DNA from: Elusimicrobia bacterium RIFCSPHIGHO2_02_FULL_57_9 | Lineage (GTDB): Bacteria > Elusimicrobiota > Elusimicrobia > UBA1565 > UBA9628 | NCBI GenBank assembly: GCA_001800015.1 | Contig: MGUO01000207.1 | Coordinates: 1-5,328, forward strand | Reading direction: 5' to 3' | Length of the DNA: 5,328 bases | Shown: one piece after another, positions 1-5,328 of the stretch | How the letters are laid out: the number at the start of each line of letters is the position of its first letter | Position numbering within the stretch: the stretch's first letter is position 1 | Made by a program: the position numbers and the translations under genes | The notes under the pieces: generated by a model | What the model saw: only the letters and a program-made list of their open reading frames with translations | What the model was told of the DNA's origin: nothing | Databases searched by the model: none

Positions 1-804
1 GTTATGCAGCATTTGGCTGCCGTAAATCGTGTGCCGTTTCATCTCGTCGTATTCCTTCTCATCCAGCTTGCCTGGCTTGCGCAGAATGGCGTCAGGAATG
101 GCCACCTTCCCGATATCATGGAGCGGCGAGGCATAGCGGATGTCCTCGGATTCCTGATAACTCATGCCCATGGTCGCGGCCAGGATTCCGGAGAACCGGC
201 TCATGCGCCGTAAATGTTTGCCGGTATCCTGGTGGTCCCGAAACTCGGCCACCAAGGCCATACGGTAAATGGTTTCCAAATGGGAGCGGCGCAGGTCCTC
301 GTAGAGCGTCGCGTTCTCAATGAAGGAAGCCGCCATGGTAGCCAGAATCCGCAGCAGCCCTTCATCCTCATCCGTAAAAGGGCCCTTGCTCTTATTAAGG
401 ACTTCAAAAACTCCCACGGCCCTGCCGTCGCGACCTTTGAGCGGCACGGCCAAAACGCTGCGGGTCTGATAGCCGGTGATACGGTCTAAATCCTGGGTAA
501 AGCGGGTGTCGCGATAGGCGTCCTTAATATTGACCGCGCTGCCGGTTTTGGCGACAAAACCCGCGATGCCCTGGCCCATGGGAATGCGCAGGATTTTTTC
601 ATCCAGGCCGATGGATACCTTGGTCCAGATTTCGCCTTTATAAGAGTCCACCAGGAAGACGGAACAGCGGTCGGCGGAAATCATATGCCGGACTTCCTCG
701 GCGATGATGGTGAGAAGCGCCTCCAGCCGGGTTTCAGCGGCGATTAGCCGGCCGAACCGGGAAAGCAATGTCTGGCGTTTCTCAAGCTCTTGTCTTCGCC
801 CCAT
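1..804 (-). CDS. GAF domain / HD-GYP domain protein, probable cyclic-di-GMP phosphodiesterase (3' end cut by window edge)
   Basis: The frame is open from the ATG at 804 to the window edge, giving 268 visible residues with no stop. After a short charged helix (about 1-20) comes a GAF domain (about 22-167), with typical segments such as IPMGQGIAGFVAKTG near 74-88 and SVLAVPLKGRDGRAVGVFEV near 116-135. An HD-GYP domain begins near 175. Its metal-ligand signatures are visible: TGKH (His197), LHDIGK (His229-Asp230), PDAILRKPGKL (237-247) and His258; the GYP motif would lie beyond the edge. HD-GYP enzymes usually hydrolyse cyclic di-GMP; the GAF ligand cannot be told. No signal peptide or membrane segment is seen, so it is probably cytoplasmic. 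An in-frame TAA lies about 30 nt upstream, so the start is confined to this area; ATG804 is the best choice although no clear Shine-Dalgarno precedes it. It overlaps glcF by 23 nt, which suggests co-transcription and coupled translation. The family call is secure; catalytic activity is inferred. Confidence 0.93.
   Translation of the reverse strand, partial: MGRRQELEKRQTLLSRFGRLIAAETRLEALLTIIAEEVRHMISADRCSVFLVDSYKGEIWTKVSIGLDEKILRIPMGQGIAGFVAKTGSAVNIKDAYRDTRFTQDLDRITGYQTRSVLAVPLKGRDGRAVGVFEVLNKSKGPFTDEDEGLLRILATMAASFIENATLYEDLRRSHLETIYRMALVAEFRDHQDTGKHLRRMSRFSGILAATMGMSYQESEDIRYASPLHDIGKVAIPDAILRKPGKLDEKEYDEMKRHTIYGSQMLHN
782..804 (-). other. 23-nt overlap between glcF stop and HD-GYP gene start
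   Basis: The ATG of the GAF/HD-GYP gene (802-804) lies inside the last codons of glcF, whose TGA is at 782-784. The two frames differ. With no visible ribosome binding site of its own, the downstream gene is likely to be translated by ribosomes finishing glcF. Confidence 0.75.
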
Positions 805-2071
805 TTTGAGAAAGAATTTCCACAGCGAATTCGCTTAAATGCAGAACCTGGCATTCAGGATAGTATTTCTTCAATCCATGGGCAAGTTGAATAAGGCAGG
901 AGGTGGAACTGGTAAGAACAATGCTCGCGCGGGTAGACGCAATCGCCCCAATTTTGCGCCGCAAAACTTCGTCAGAAAGCTCGGGATGAGTGAAGGAAAA
1001 GGCGCCCGCCCCGCCGCAGCACACCTCGGCTTCCTCCAGAGGCTGAAAAGAGCCGCCGCAAAGCCGCGTTAGCCCCTCTTTCGACGCCCGCAGGCCCTGG
1101 CCGTGACAAGCCCGGCAGGACTCATGATACGTGATCACCCCCTCCGGCTTCGGGCCGGCGATCTCTGATTTATTAATAATTTCCACCGCGTCGCGCACGC
1201 GCCGTGAGAATTTTTCCGCACGCTCTTTCCAGGCCGCGTCGTCCAAGAACAACTGCGGGTAGTTCTTGAGGTGGGCAACGCAGGAGGAACAATCCCCCAC
1301 CAGCGGGGCTGACTCGCCGGGCAAGGCTTCAGCCCGGGCGATATTCTTTTTAGCCAGGACACGGGCATCTTCGATATCCCCGTAATTGTAGCTGAGCAGG
1401 CCGCAGCAGTTATTATCCATGAATCGCCCGGAGCCGAGGGTATTTCCCAGGACATTAACGGTGGCCAGTCCCACACGCGGATAAAGATAATTAGGTCCGC
1501 ACGGGGCAAAATAAAGCCATGCCGGGTTCTCAGCATTAGGCCTCTGGCGCAATTCTTCATACAAAAATCTAAGCGGCAACTCATCCACATGAAGGTCGGC
1601 CTCGGCCAAGCCCCTTAGGCCCATAATTCTCAGCGCCGGCCGGGCCAGAACCGATAACCCAGCCCTTTTCAAGAGATAAGCGATTTTAAGAAGGACCGAA
1701 AGCAGCGCCGGCGCGCGCCCAAGCAGAACCGTCAGCATCTTGGCCAGCCAGGGGCTTTTTCCCCGCAGCATGCGCCTGCCTTCCAAAACAATGTCCGCAG
1801 TGGGAACGTGCGCGTAGCACGCGGTGCTGCAGGCCCCGCAAAGAAGGCAGGTGGACAAGGCCTCCCCGGCTTCGGAAGGGTCCTTAAGCTTGCCCTCCAA
1901 CATCAGACGCACCAGCTGATTGCGCCCACGCCCCGATTTGGATTCCTGGCCGGTGGCGACATAGGTCGGGCAGGCCTGCTCGCAATAGCCGCAGCGGCTG
2001 CACTGGCTGGCCGCGTCATAGGTCGAGCGCTCACCCAGGTCGGTGATCAGCCTGTTCAGTTTTTCGCTCAT
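782..2071 (-). CDS. glcF: Glycolate/lactate oxidase iron-sulfur subunit GlcF
   Basis: This 429-residue protein is full length for a GlcF-type subunit. The N-terminus carries two 4Fe-4S ferredoxin motifs: Cys24-27-30-34 (CSRCGYCEQACP) and Cys75-78-81-85 (CLLCGACSTACY). Two cysteine-rich CCG domains follow, of the kind found in GlcF, LutA and HdrB. The first has Cys191, Cys222-Cys223-Gly and Cys261-x2-Cys264; the second has Cys319/Cys322, Cys351-Cys352-Gly-Gly and Cys392. Residues 108-150 are rich in Leu and Ala and may contact the membrane, but do not form a clear transmembrane helix. In the known complex, GlcF takes electrons from the flavin subunits GlcD/GlcE and passes them on, probably to quinone. 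The ATG at 2069-2071 has only a weak GGA element 6 nt upstream, and a perfect palindrome lies just before that. The fused GlcD-GlcE gene is the upstream neighbour. The substrate is not determined; a lactate or other 2-hydroxy acid oxidase is possible. Confidence 0.92.
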   Translation of the reverse strand: MSEKLNRLITDLGERSTYDAASQCSRCGYCEQACPTYVATGQESKSGRGRNQLVRLMLEGKLKDPSEAGEALSTCLLCGACSTACYAHVPTADIVLEGRRMLRGKSPWLAKMLTVLLGRAPALLSVLLKIAYLLKRAGLSVLARPALRIMGLRGLAEADLHVDELPLRFLYEELRQRPNAENPAWLYFAPCGPNYLYPRVGLATVNVLGNTLGSGRFMDNNCCGLLSYNYGDIEDARVLAKKNIARAEALPGESAPLVGDCSSCVAHLKNYPQLFLDDAAWKERAEKFSRRVRDAVEIINKSEIAGPKPEGVITYHESCRACHGQGLRASKEGLTRLCGGSFQPLEEAEVCCGGAGAFSFTHPELSDEVLRRKIGAIASTRASIVLTSSTSCLIQLAHGLKKYYPECQVLHLSEFAVEILSQNGAKTRA

Positions 2072-2080
2072 GAAACATCC

Positions 2081-2098
2081 ACTGTTTTTAAAAACAGT
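2081..2098. promoter_or_regulatory. Perfect 18-bp palindrome before glcF, candidate operator (LexA-box-like)
   Basis: ACTGTTTTTAAAAACAGT is identical to its own reverse complement over all 18 bases. It ends 10 nt before the glcF ATG, so a bound protein would block either transcription or the ribosome site. It fits the proteobacterial SOS box pattern CTGT-N8-ACAG exactly. With no lexA or SOS gene in the window and the host unknown, LexA is only one candidate; any dimeric repressor would suit. The symmetry leaves no loop, so a DNA operator is more likely than an RNA hairpin. Confidence 0.5.
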
Positions 2099-2116
2099 TG
2101 CATTCTAAAACCGCAT

Positions 2117-2158
2117 AAAAAATAAAGGTATTTTACCTCCGCCGGTGGAGGTAAAATA
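2117..2158 (-). terminator. Rho-independent-type terminator or attenuator after glcDE
   Basis: Read on the minus strand, two 12-nt arms (TATTTTACCTCC and GGAGGTAAAATA) pair perfectly around a 6-nt loop (2129-2158). After two C residues comes a T-rich run, TTTATTTTTT (2117-2126). The hairpin begins about 45 nt after the glcDE stop. The stem is AT-rich at its base and G/C-rich near the loop. The T-run is set off by two bases and interrupted by an A, so termination may be partial. No matching T-run follows on the plus strand, so it acts in the direction of these genes. Confidence 0.65.
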
Positions 2159-2203
2159 ATGCAATCAAAACCAGAGCTTTTTAAATTTTAGCTCGTCAGA
2201 ATT

Positions 2204-4213
2204 TTATTCAAAGAACCAGGGGTTAAAAAGATTCTTGGGATCAAAAGCCAGTTTGATCTTGCGCTGCCACGGCCCTGCGGGAGCCGGGACGCCCTGACGC
2301 GGCGCCTGAGGAATAGCGCCAGTCGTCATGGGAGGACGTGAATATAGCTTCAAGGTCACATCCAGAATAATTCCCAGCGTTCCCCACGAACCCAACATCA
2401 GCCGCGGCACGTCATAGCCGGCGACGTTCTTGAGCACCTTGCCGCCCAGCTCGACCACGCTTCCGTCGGCCAAGAGCAAGCGCATGCCTAAAATATCGTC
2501 AAAAAGCGGCAGGTGGCATTTGGTCGCCAGCAAACCGCCAAGGGTTCCTCCGGCATCCGGCAAATGGGCGAAGAAATTTTCCCGGGCAAGACCAGGCTGC
2601 AAATCGCGCGGGGATATACCGCTCTCGACAGTGAGCGTGTAGTTTTTTCGGTCCCAGTCCACGATGTGATTCAGGCCCGTAGTTTGAACCTCCAACAGGC
2701 CTTCGGGCTTATCTTTCAGTCGCGATAAACTGCCGCAAACGGCCATTTTCTTGCCCGTGGCCGCGCCTTCCTTCACCTTCTCAATCAGATAAAGAGCCTG
2801 TTCGCTGAAGCCGGGAGCAGGCGGCTTGACCAGCCCGAGCTTTCCTTCCGCCTCATGCGTCAAAGGGAATAATTTATCGGGATTGGCCAGATCATCCGGG
2901 TCCAAGGACTTTTTGATGCGGCGGAACAAATCCAGGGTTTCCGGAGTAAACAGCCAGGCCATGGCCCGCCGTTTGTCCAAGCCTATGCCGTGCTCGCCGG
3001 AAAGAGAACCGCCGAGCTCCACGCAGGCCTGCAAAATCTCATAACCCGCGCGCTTGACCCGCTTGGTCTCTTCCTCGTTGCGCTCGTCATAAGCCACGTT
3101 GGGGTGGATGTTGCCGTCGCCGGCATGAAAAAGCAGGCCGGCGGTCAGATCGTGCCGGGCCATGATCTCGCGGATGCGCTTAACGATGTCGGGTAGCTTG
3201 TCGCGTGGAACCACGCCGTCTTCCACCATCACGTTGGGAGCCAGCCTTGCCATCGCGGCGTAGGCGCCGCGGCGGCCCTCCCAAAGCTTCTCGCGCGCCG
3301 CCGCGCTCTCGGCCGCTCGGAAATCAACCGCCCCACGCTCCCGGCACAGAACCTCCACTACCTTGGCGTCCATGGCCAGCTCGGCGCGCGGGCCGTCAAG
3401 CTCAATGAGCAAAACCGCTTCCGTTTCGGGATAACCGGCATGCACATAGGCCTCTACCGAATCCACGGTGGTTTTATCCATAGCCTCGAGCGCGCGTGGA
3501 AGAATTCCGCGCGCGATAATCGAGGCAACGGTTTCCACGGCCGCTTCAATCGAATCAAAGCCGGCCAAAAAAGTGACGATGTTTTCCGGCAGCGGAAGGA
3601 TATTAACCCAGGCCTTGGTTACCACCCCTAGAGTGCCTTCCGCGCCCACCAGCAGGCTCACCATATCAGGGCCCGCATCCTCGCGCGAAAATTTTTGCAG
3701 CGTTCCGTCCGGCATCGCGGCCTCGAGGGCCAGGACGTGATTGGTGGTCACGCCGTATTTAAGGCAGCGCGGGCCACCGGCGTTTTCAGCGATATTGCCG
3801 CCGATGGTGGAAACCCTGAAGCTCGCCGGGTCCGGGGCGTAAAAATAACCGGCTTTTTCCAATTCCTGCTGCAGTTTCAAATTGACCACCCCGGGCTCGA
3901 CCACAGCCAATCCTCGGCCGGTATCGATCTCGAGGATTTTATCCATGCGCGCCAGGGCCAGGATAACGCCACCGCGCAGTGGGATGCAACCGCCGGAAAG
4001 ATTGGTGCCTGCTCCCCGGGCCGTAAAAGGGACGAGATTGCGGGCGCAGAATTCAACTACCCGCCGCACCTCCTCGGCCGAACGCGCCAGAACCACCGCA
4101 TCGGGGCGTGCGCGATCGAGCGCGGCATCGTAGGAATAAGAGGCGATGTCGGCTTCGCGGGTGAGCAGGGAATCTTTTGCGACGAGCCGCTTAAGCCGCT
4201 CCAAATCGATCAC
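2204..4213 (-). CDS. glcD: Fused GlcD-GlcE, FAD-binding subunits of a glycolate/lactate-type oxidase
   Basis: The protein has 669 residues. Residues 1 to about 452 form a complete GlcD: an FAD-binding type 4 (PCMH) domain with PFTARGAGTNLSGG (62-75), VSTIGGNIAENAGG (134-147) and LLVGAEGTLGVVTKA (187-201), then an FAD-linked oxidase C-terminal domain with HAGDGNIH (His363, Asp366, Asn368, His370) and SGEHGIGLDKRR (405-416). After a linker, residues from about 505 match GlcE: TLGGLLA (557-563), GKVLKNVAGYDVPRLMLGSWG (591-611) and the closing DPKNLFNP (658-665). GlcE is normally about 350 residues on its own; here under 200 remain. The part between Leu-Tyr-Ser-Arg-Pro (623-627) and the C-terminal helix is only a short Pro/Ala-rich stretch. 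The enzyme would oxidise a 2-hydroxy acid with FAD and hand electrons to GlcF. The start is GTG (4211-4213), overlapping the kinase stop by 4 nt; an AGGA lies about 20 nt upstream, too far for a normal ribosome site, so translational coupling is likely. Substrate unknown; D-lactate dehydrogenases share these domains. Confidence 0.93.
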   Translation of the reverse strand: MIDLERLKRLVAKDSLLTREADIASYSYDAALDRARPDAVVLARSAEEVRRVVEFCARNLVPFTARGAGTNLSGGCIPLRGGVILALARMDKILEIDTGRGLAVVEPGVVNLKLQQELEKAGYFYAPDPASFRVSTIGGNIAENAGGPRCLKYGVTTNHVLALEAAMPDGTLQKFSREDAGPDMVSLLVGAEGTLGVVTKAWVNILPLPENIVTFLAGFDSIEAAVETVASIIARGILPRALEAMDKTTVDSVEAYVHAGYPETEAVLLIELDGPRAELAMDAKVVEVLCRERGAVDFRAAESAAAREKLWEGRRGAYAAMARLAPNVMVEDGVVPRDKLPDIVKRIREIMARHDLTAGLLFHAGDGNIHPNVAYDERNEEETKRVKRAGYEILQACVELGGSLSGEHGIGLDKRRAMAWLFTPETLDLFRRIKKSLDPDDLANPDKLFPLTHEAEGKLGLVKPPAPGFSEQALYLIEKVKEGAATGKKMAVCGSLSRLKDKPEGLLEVQTTGLNHIVDWDRKNYTLTVESGISPRDLQPGLARENFFAHLPDAGGTLGGLLATKCHLPLFDDILGMRLLLADGSVVELGGKVLKNVAGYDVPRLMLGSWGTLGIILDVTLKLYSRPPMTTGAIPQAPRQGVPAPAGPWQRKIKLAFDPKNLFNPWFFE
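4210..4213 (-). other. GTGA stop-start overlap between kinase gene and glcDE
   Basis: On the minus strand the four bases GTGA hold the GTG start of glcDE and the TGA stop of the kinase gene. This is the classic arrangement for translational coupling and implies that both are read from one mRNA. Confidence 0.8.
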
Positions 4214-5328
4214 GGGCTTGTGAGAGTGGTCTGTCCTTTCTGAGCGGGCAGGGTGAAAAAGAAGCGAGAGCCGCGGCCCAACTCCGATTCAAGGCCGATC
4301 TGCCCCCCATGCATTTGGATGATTTCCCTGGCGATTTTTAGGCCCAAGCCGAAGCCGGCCTTGCGCATTTGCTGGGCTTCTTCGCTCTGGAAGAAGCGCT
4401 CGAAAACGCGGGCCTGATCCGCCTTGGAGATGCCGATGCCGGTGTCTATGACGCTGACGGTCACCCAGGCGGGTGAAACGTCCACCTTGACCGTCACGCG
4501 CCCGCCTGCTTTTGTGTATTGAATGCCGTTGGTGCAGAGATTTTGTATGACCTGGCCGATGCGCACGGAATCGCCGGCTAGAGACGGCAGCGAAGGAGGG
4601 ACTAAGACTTGCAGCTGGATTTTGCGCTGCTGGGCGACCACCTCGATGCGAGATTTCAGGTCGTTGATCACCGCCGCCAAATCCAGGAGGCCGATATTGA
4701 CCCGCAGCTTGCCTGATTCGATGGCGGCCAAATCCACCAAGTCCGAGATTAGGAAATTCAAGATGCGAGCGGCCGAGTGGATATGGGAAGCGCACTTAAG
4801 CTCGCTGGGCAGGTCCTTGAGCCGCATCCCCAGAATTTCCGAATAGCCGAGAATGGCCGTCAGGGGATTTTTGACGTCATGCGCCACCATGGCGAAAAAT
4901 TTCTTTTGAAAACCGTTGATCTGGGCCAACTGCCGATTTGATTCCTGAATCTCCGTAAGCAGGCGGGCGTTTTCCAAAAGCAGAAAACGCCGCTCCAAGG
5001 CCCGACGCACCGAGAAAAGCAGGCGCGATGGTTCGACCGGCTTAAGCAGGGCGTCGTCCAAGCCCAACTCCACCACCTGGCTGACCCCCTTCAAAGCCGT
5101 CTGCAGCGGATATTGCTCGACCATGAATATAATACGCAGGTCCGGATCGCTTTCGCGCAGCTGCTGCGCCAGCTCGATGCCGCTGTGCTGGGCATAGGCA
5201 ATGGCCGTGCCGATGACGGCCAAATGAAAGCGGCCGGTGCGCGTCAGTTCCAGCGCCTGGTCGCCGTCCAAAGAAGGAAGCACGTCATAACCCGCCCCGG
5301 CCAAGGCCTGGGTCAAGGTCTCCAGCGT
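4210..5328 (-). CDS. Sensor histidine kinase with degenerate receiver domain (5' end cut by window edge)
   Basis: There are 372 visible residues. The frame stays open to the right edge, so the TTG at 5316 is probably internal. Residues 1 to about 110 resemble a CheY-type receiver lacking its first strand: an ALAGAGYDVL helix-strand, HLAVIG, SGIELAQQLRE and the conserved Lys-Pro of LLKPVEP (Lys96). The residue expected to be the phosphoacceptor Asp is Gly40, and the usual switch Thr/Ser is Val70. A coiled linker (about 105-140) leads to a HisKA domain with AHDVKNPL (His150), then a HATPase_c domain with an N box (NLCTN, 263-267), G1 DTGIG (295-299), FERFF (309-313) and G2 GFGLGL (325-330). All kinase motifs are intact, so autophosphorylation is expected. 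No membrane segment is visible, so it is probably cytoplasmic, taking its signal through the receiver-like domain or a partner. No partner response regulator is in view. It overlaps glcDE by 4 nt, hinting at control of, or sensing linked to, hydroxy acid oxidation. Kinase call secure; target unknown. Confidence 0.92.
   Translation of the reverse strand, partial: TLETLTQALAGAGYDVLPSLDGDQALELTRTGRFHLAVIGTAIAYAQHSGIELAQQLRESDPDLRIIFMVEQYPLQTALKGVSQVVELGLDDALLKPVEPSRLLFSVRRALERRFLLLENARLLTEIQESNRQLAQINGFQKKFFAMVAHDVKNPLTAILGYSEILGMRLKDLPSELKCASHIHSAARILNFLISDLVDLAAIESGKLRVNIGLLDLAAVINDLKSRIEVVAQQRKIQLQVLVPPSLPSLAGDSVRIGQVIQNLCTNGIQYTKAGGRVTVKVDVSPAWVTVSVIDTGIGISKADQARVFERFFQSEEAQQMRKAGFGLGLKIAREIIQMHGGQIGLESELGRGSRFFFTLPAQKGQTTLTSP

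Noticed and set aside
214..489. Plus-strand open frames at 4-213 and 214-489.
   Set aside because: They are antisense to the clear GAF/HD-GYP frame and show no family resemblance.
1815..1820. Tyr instead of Pro after the last Cys of the second ferredoxin motif in GlcF (CSTACY).
   Set aside because: Aromatic residues at this place occur in GlcF-like proteins, and all four Cys ligands are present, so it is not evidence of lost function.
2102..2107. TAGAAT on the minus strand as a -10 element for a glcF promoter.
   Set aside because: No acceptable -35 element lies 16-18 nt upstream, and A/T hexamers are common in this AT-rich gap. A promoter may exist here but cannot be located.
1808..2125. 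Plus-strand 105-codon frame crossing the glcF start and the palindrome.
   Set aside because: Most of it is antisense to the ferredoxin domain of glcF; the rest is low-complexity gap sequence, and no domain is seen.
3695..4243. A 182-codon open frame on the plus strand, opposite the start of glcDE.
   Set aside because: It lies antisense to the strongly conserved FAD-binding domain, has no recognisable domain, and is the kind of shadow frame expected in GC-rich coding DNA.
4210..5316. Kinase gene starting at the TTG at 5316.
   Set aside because: The frame remains open to the window edge and codes for four more residues (TLET) that fit a receiver helix; the first strand of the domain is missing, so the true start lies outside the window.

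Overview
All four genes in this window lie on the minus strand and read from high to low coordinates. They are a sensor histidine kinase (cut by the right edge), a glycolate/lactate-type FAD oxidase in which GlcD and a shortened GlcE are fused, its iron-sulfur partner GlcF, and a GAF/HD-GYP signalling protein (cut by the left edge). Coding density is high. The only real gap is 132 bp between the oxidase genes, and it is clearly AT-rich compared with the GC-rich coding sequence around it.

Layout in transcription order: the kinase (5328-4210) has a receiver-like N-terminus that has lost its phosphoacceptor Asp, followed by a dimerisation/phosphotransfer domain and an ATPase domain. Its TGA stop overlaps the GTG start of glcDE (4213-2204) by 4 nt. 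The 2203-2072 gap holds a terminator-like hairpin and, 10 nt before the next start codon, a perfect 18-bp palindrome. glcF (2071-782) follows and overlaps the start of the GAF/HD-GYP gene (804-1) by 23 nt.

Metabolic reading: GlcD, GlcE and GlcF form a complex that oxidises a 2-hydroxy acid (glycolate, lactate or similar) to a 2-oxo acid, passing electrons from FAD through Fe-S clusters, probably to the quinone pool. The exact substrate cannot be read from the sequence. The kinase and a probable cyclic-di-GMP phosphodiesterase are packed against the oxidase genes by overlapping reading frames. This suggests that oxidase expression is tied to signalling, but no sequence feature proves a functional link.

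Organism: a bacterium of uncertain phylum. A fused GlcD-GlcE, soluble GAF/HD-GYP proteins and short overlapping genes suggest an environmental, Gram-negative-type lineage (deltaproteobacteria-like, Elusimicrobia-like or similar) rather than an enteric one; this is only an impression. I saw no mobile element, tRNA, rRNA, CRISPR array or phage gene. I found no clearly new system. The points most worth a second look are the compact GlcD-GlcE fusion, the degenerate receiver on the kinase, and the LexA-box-like palindrome in front of glcF.
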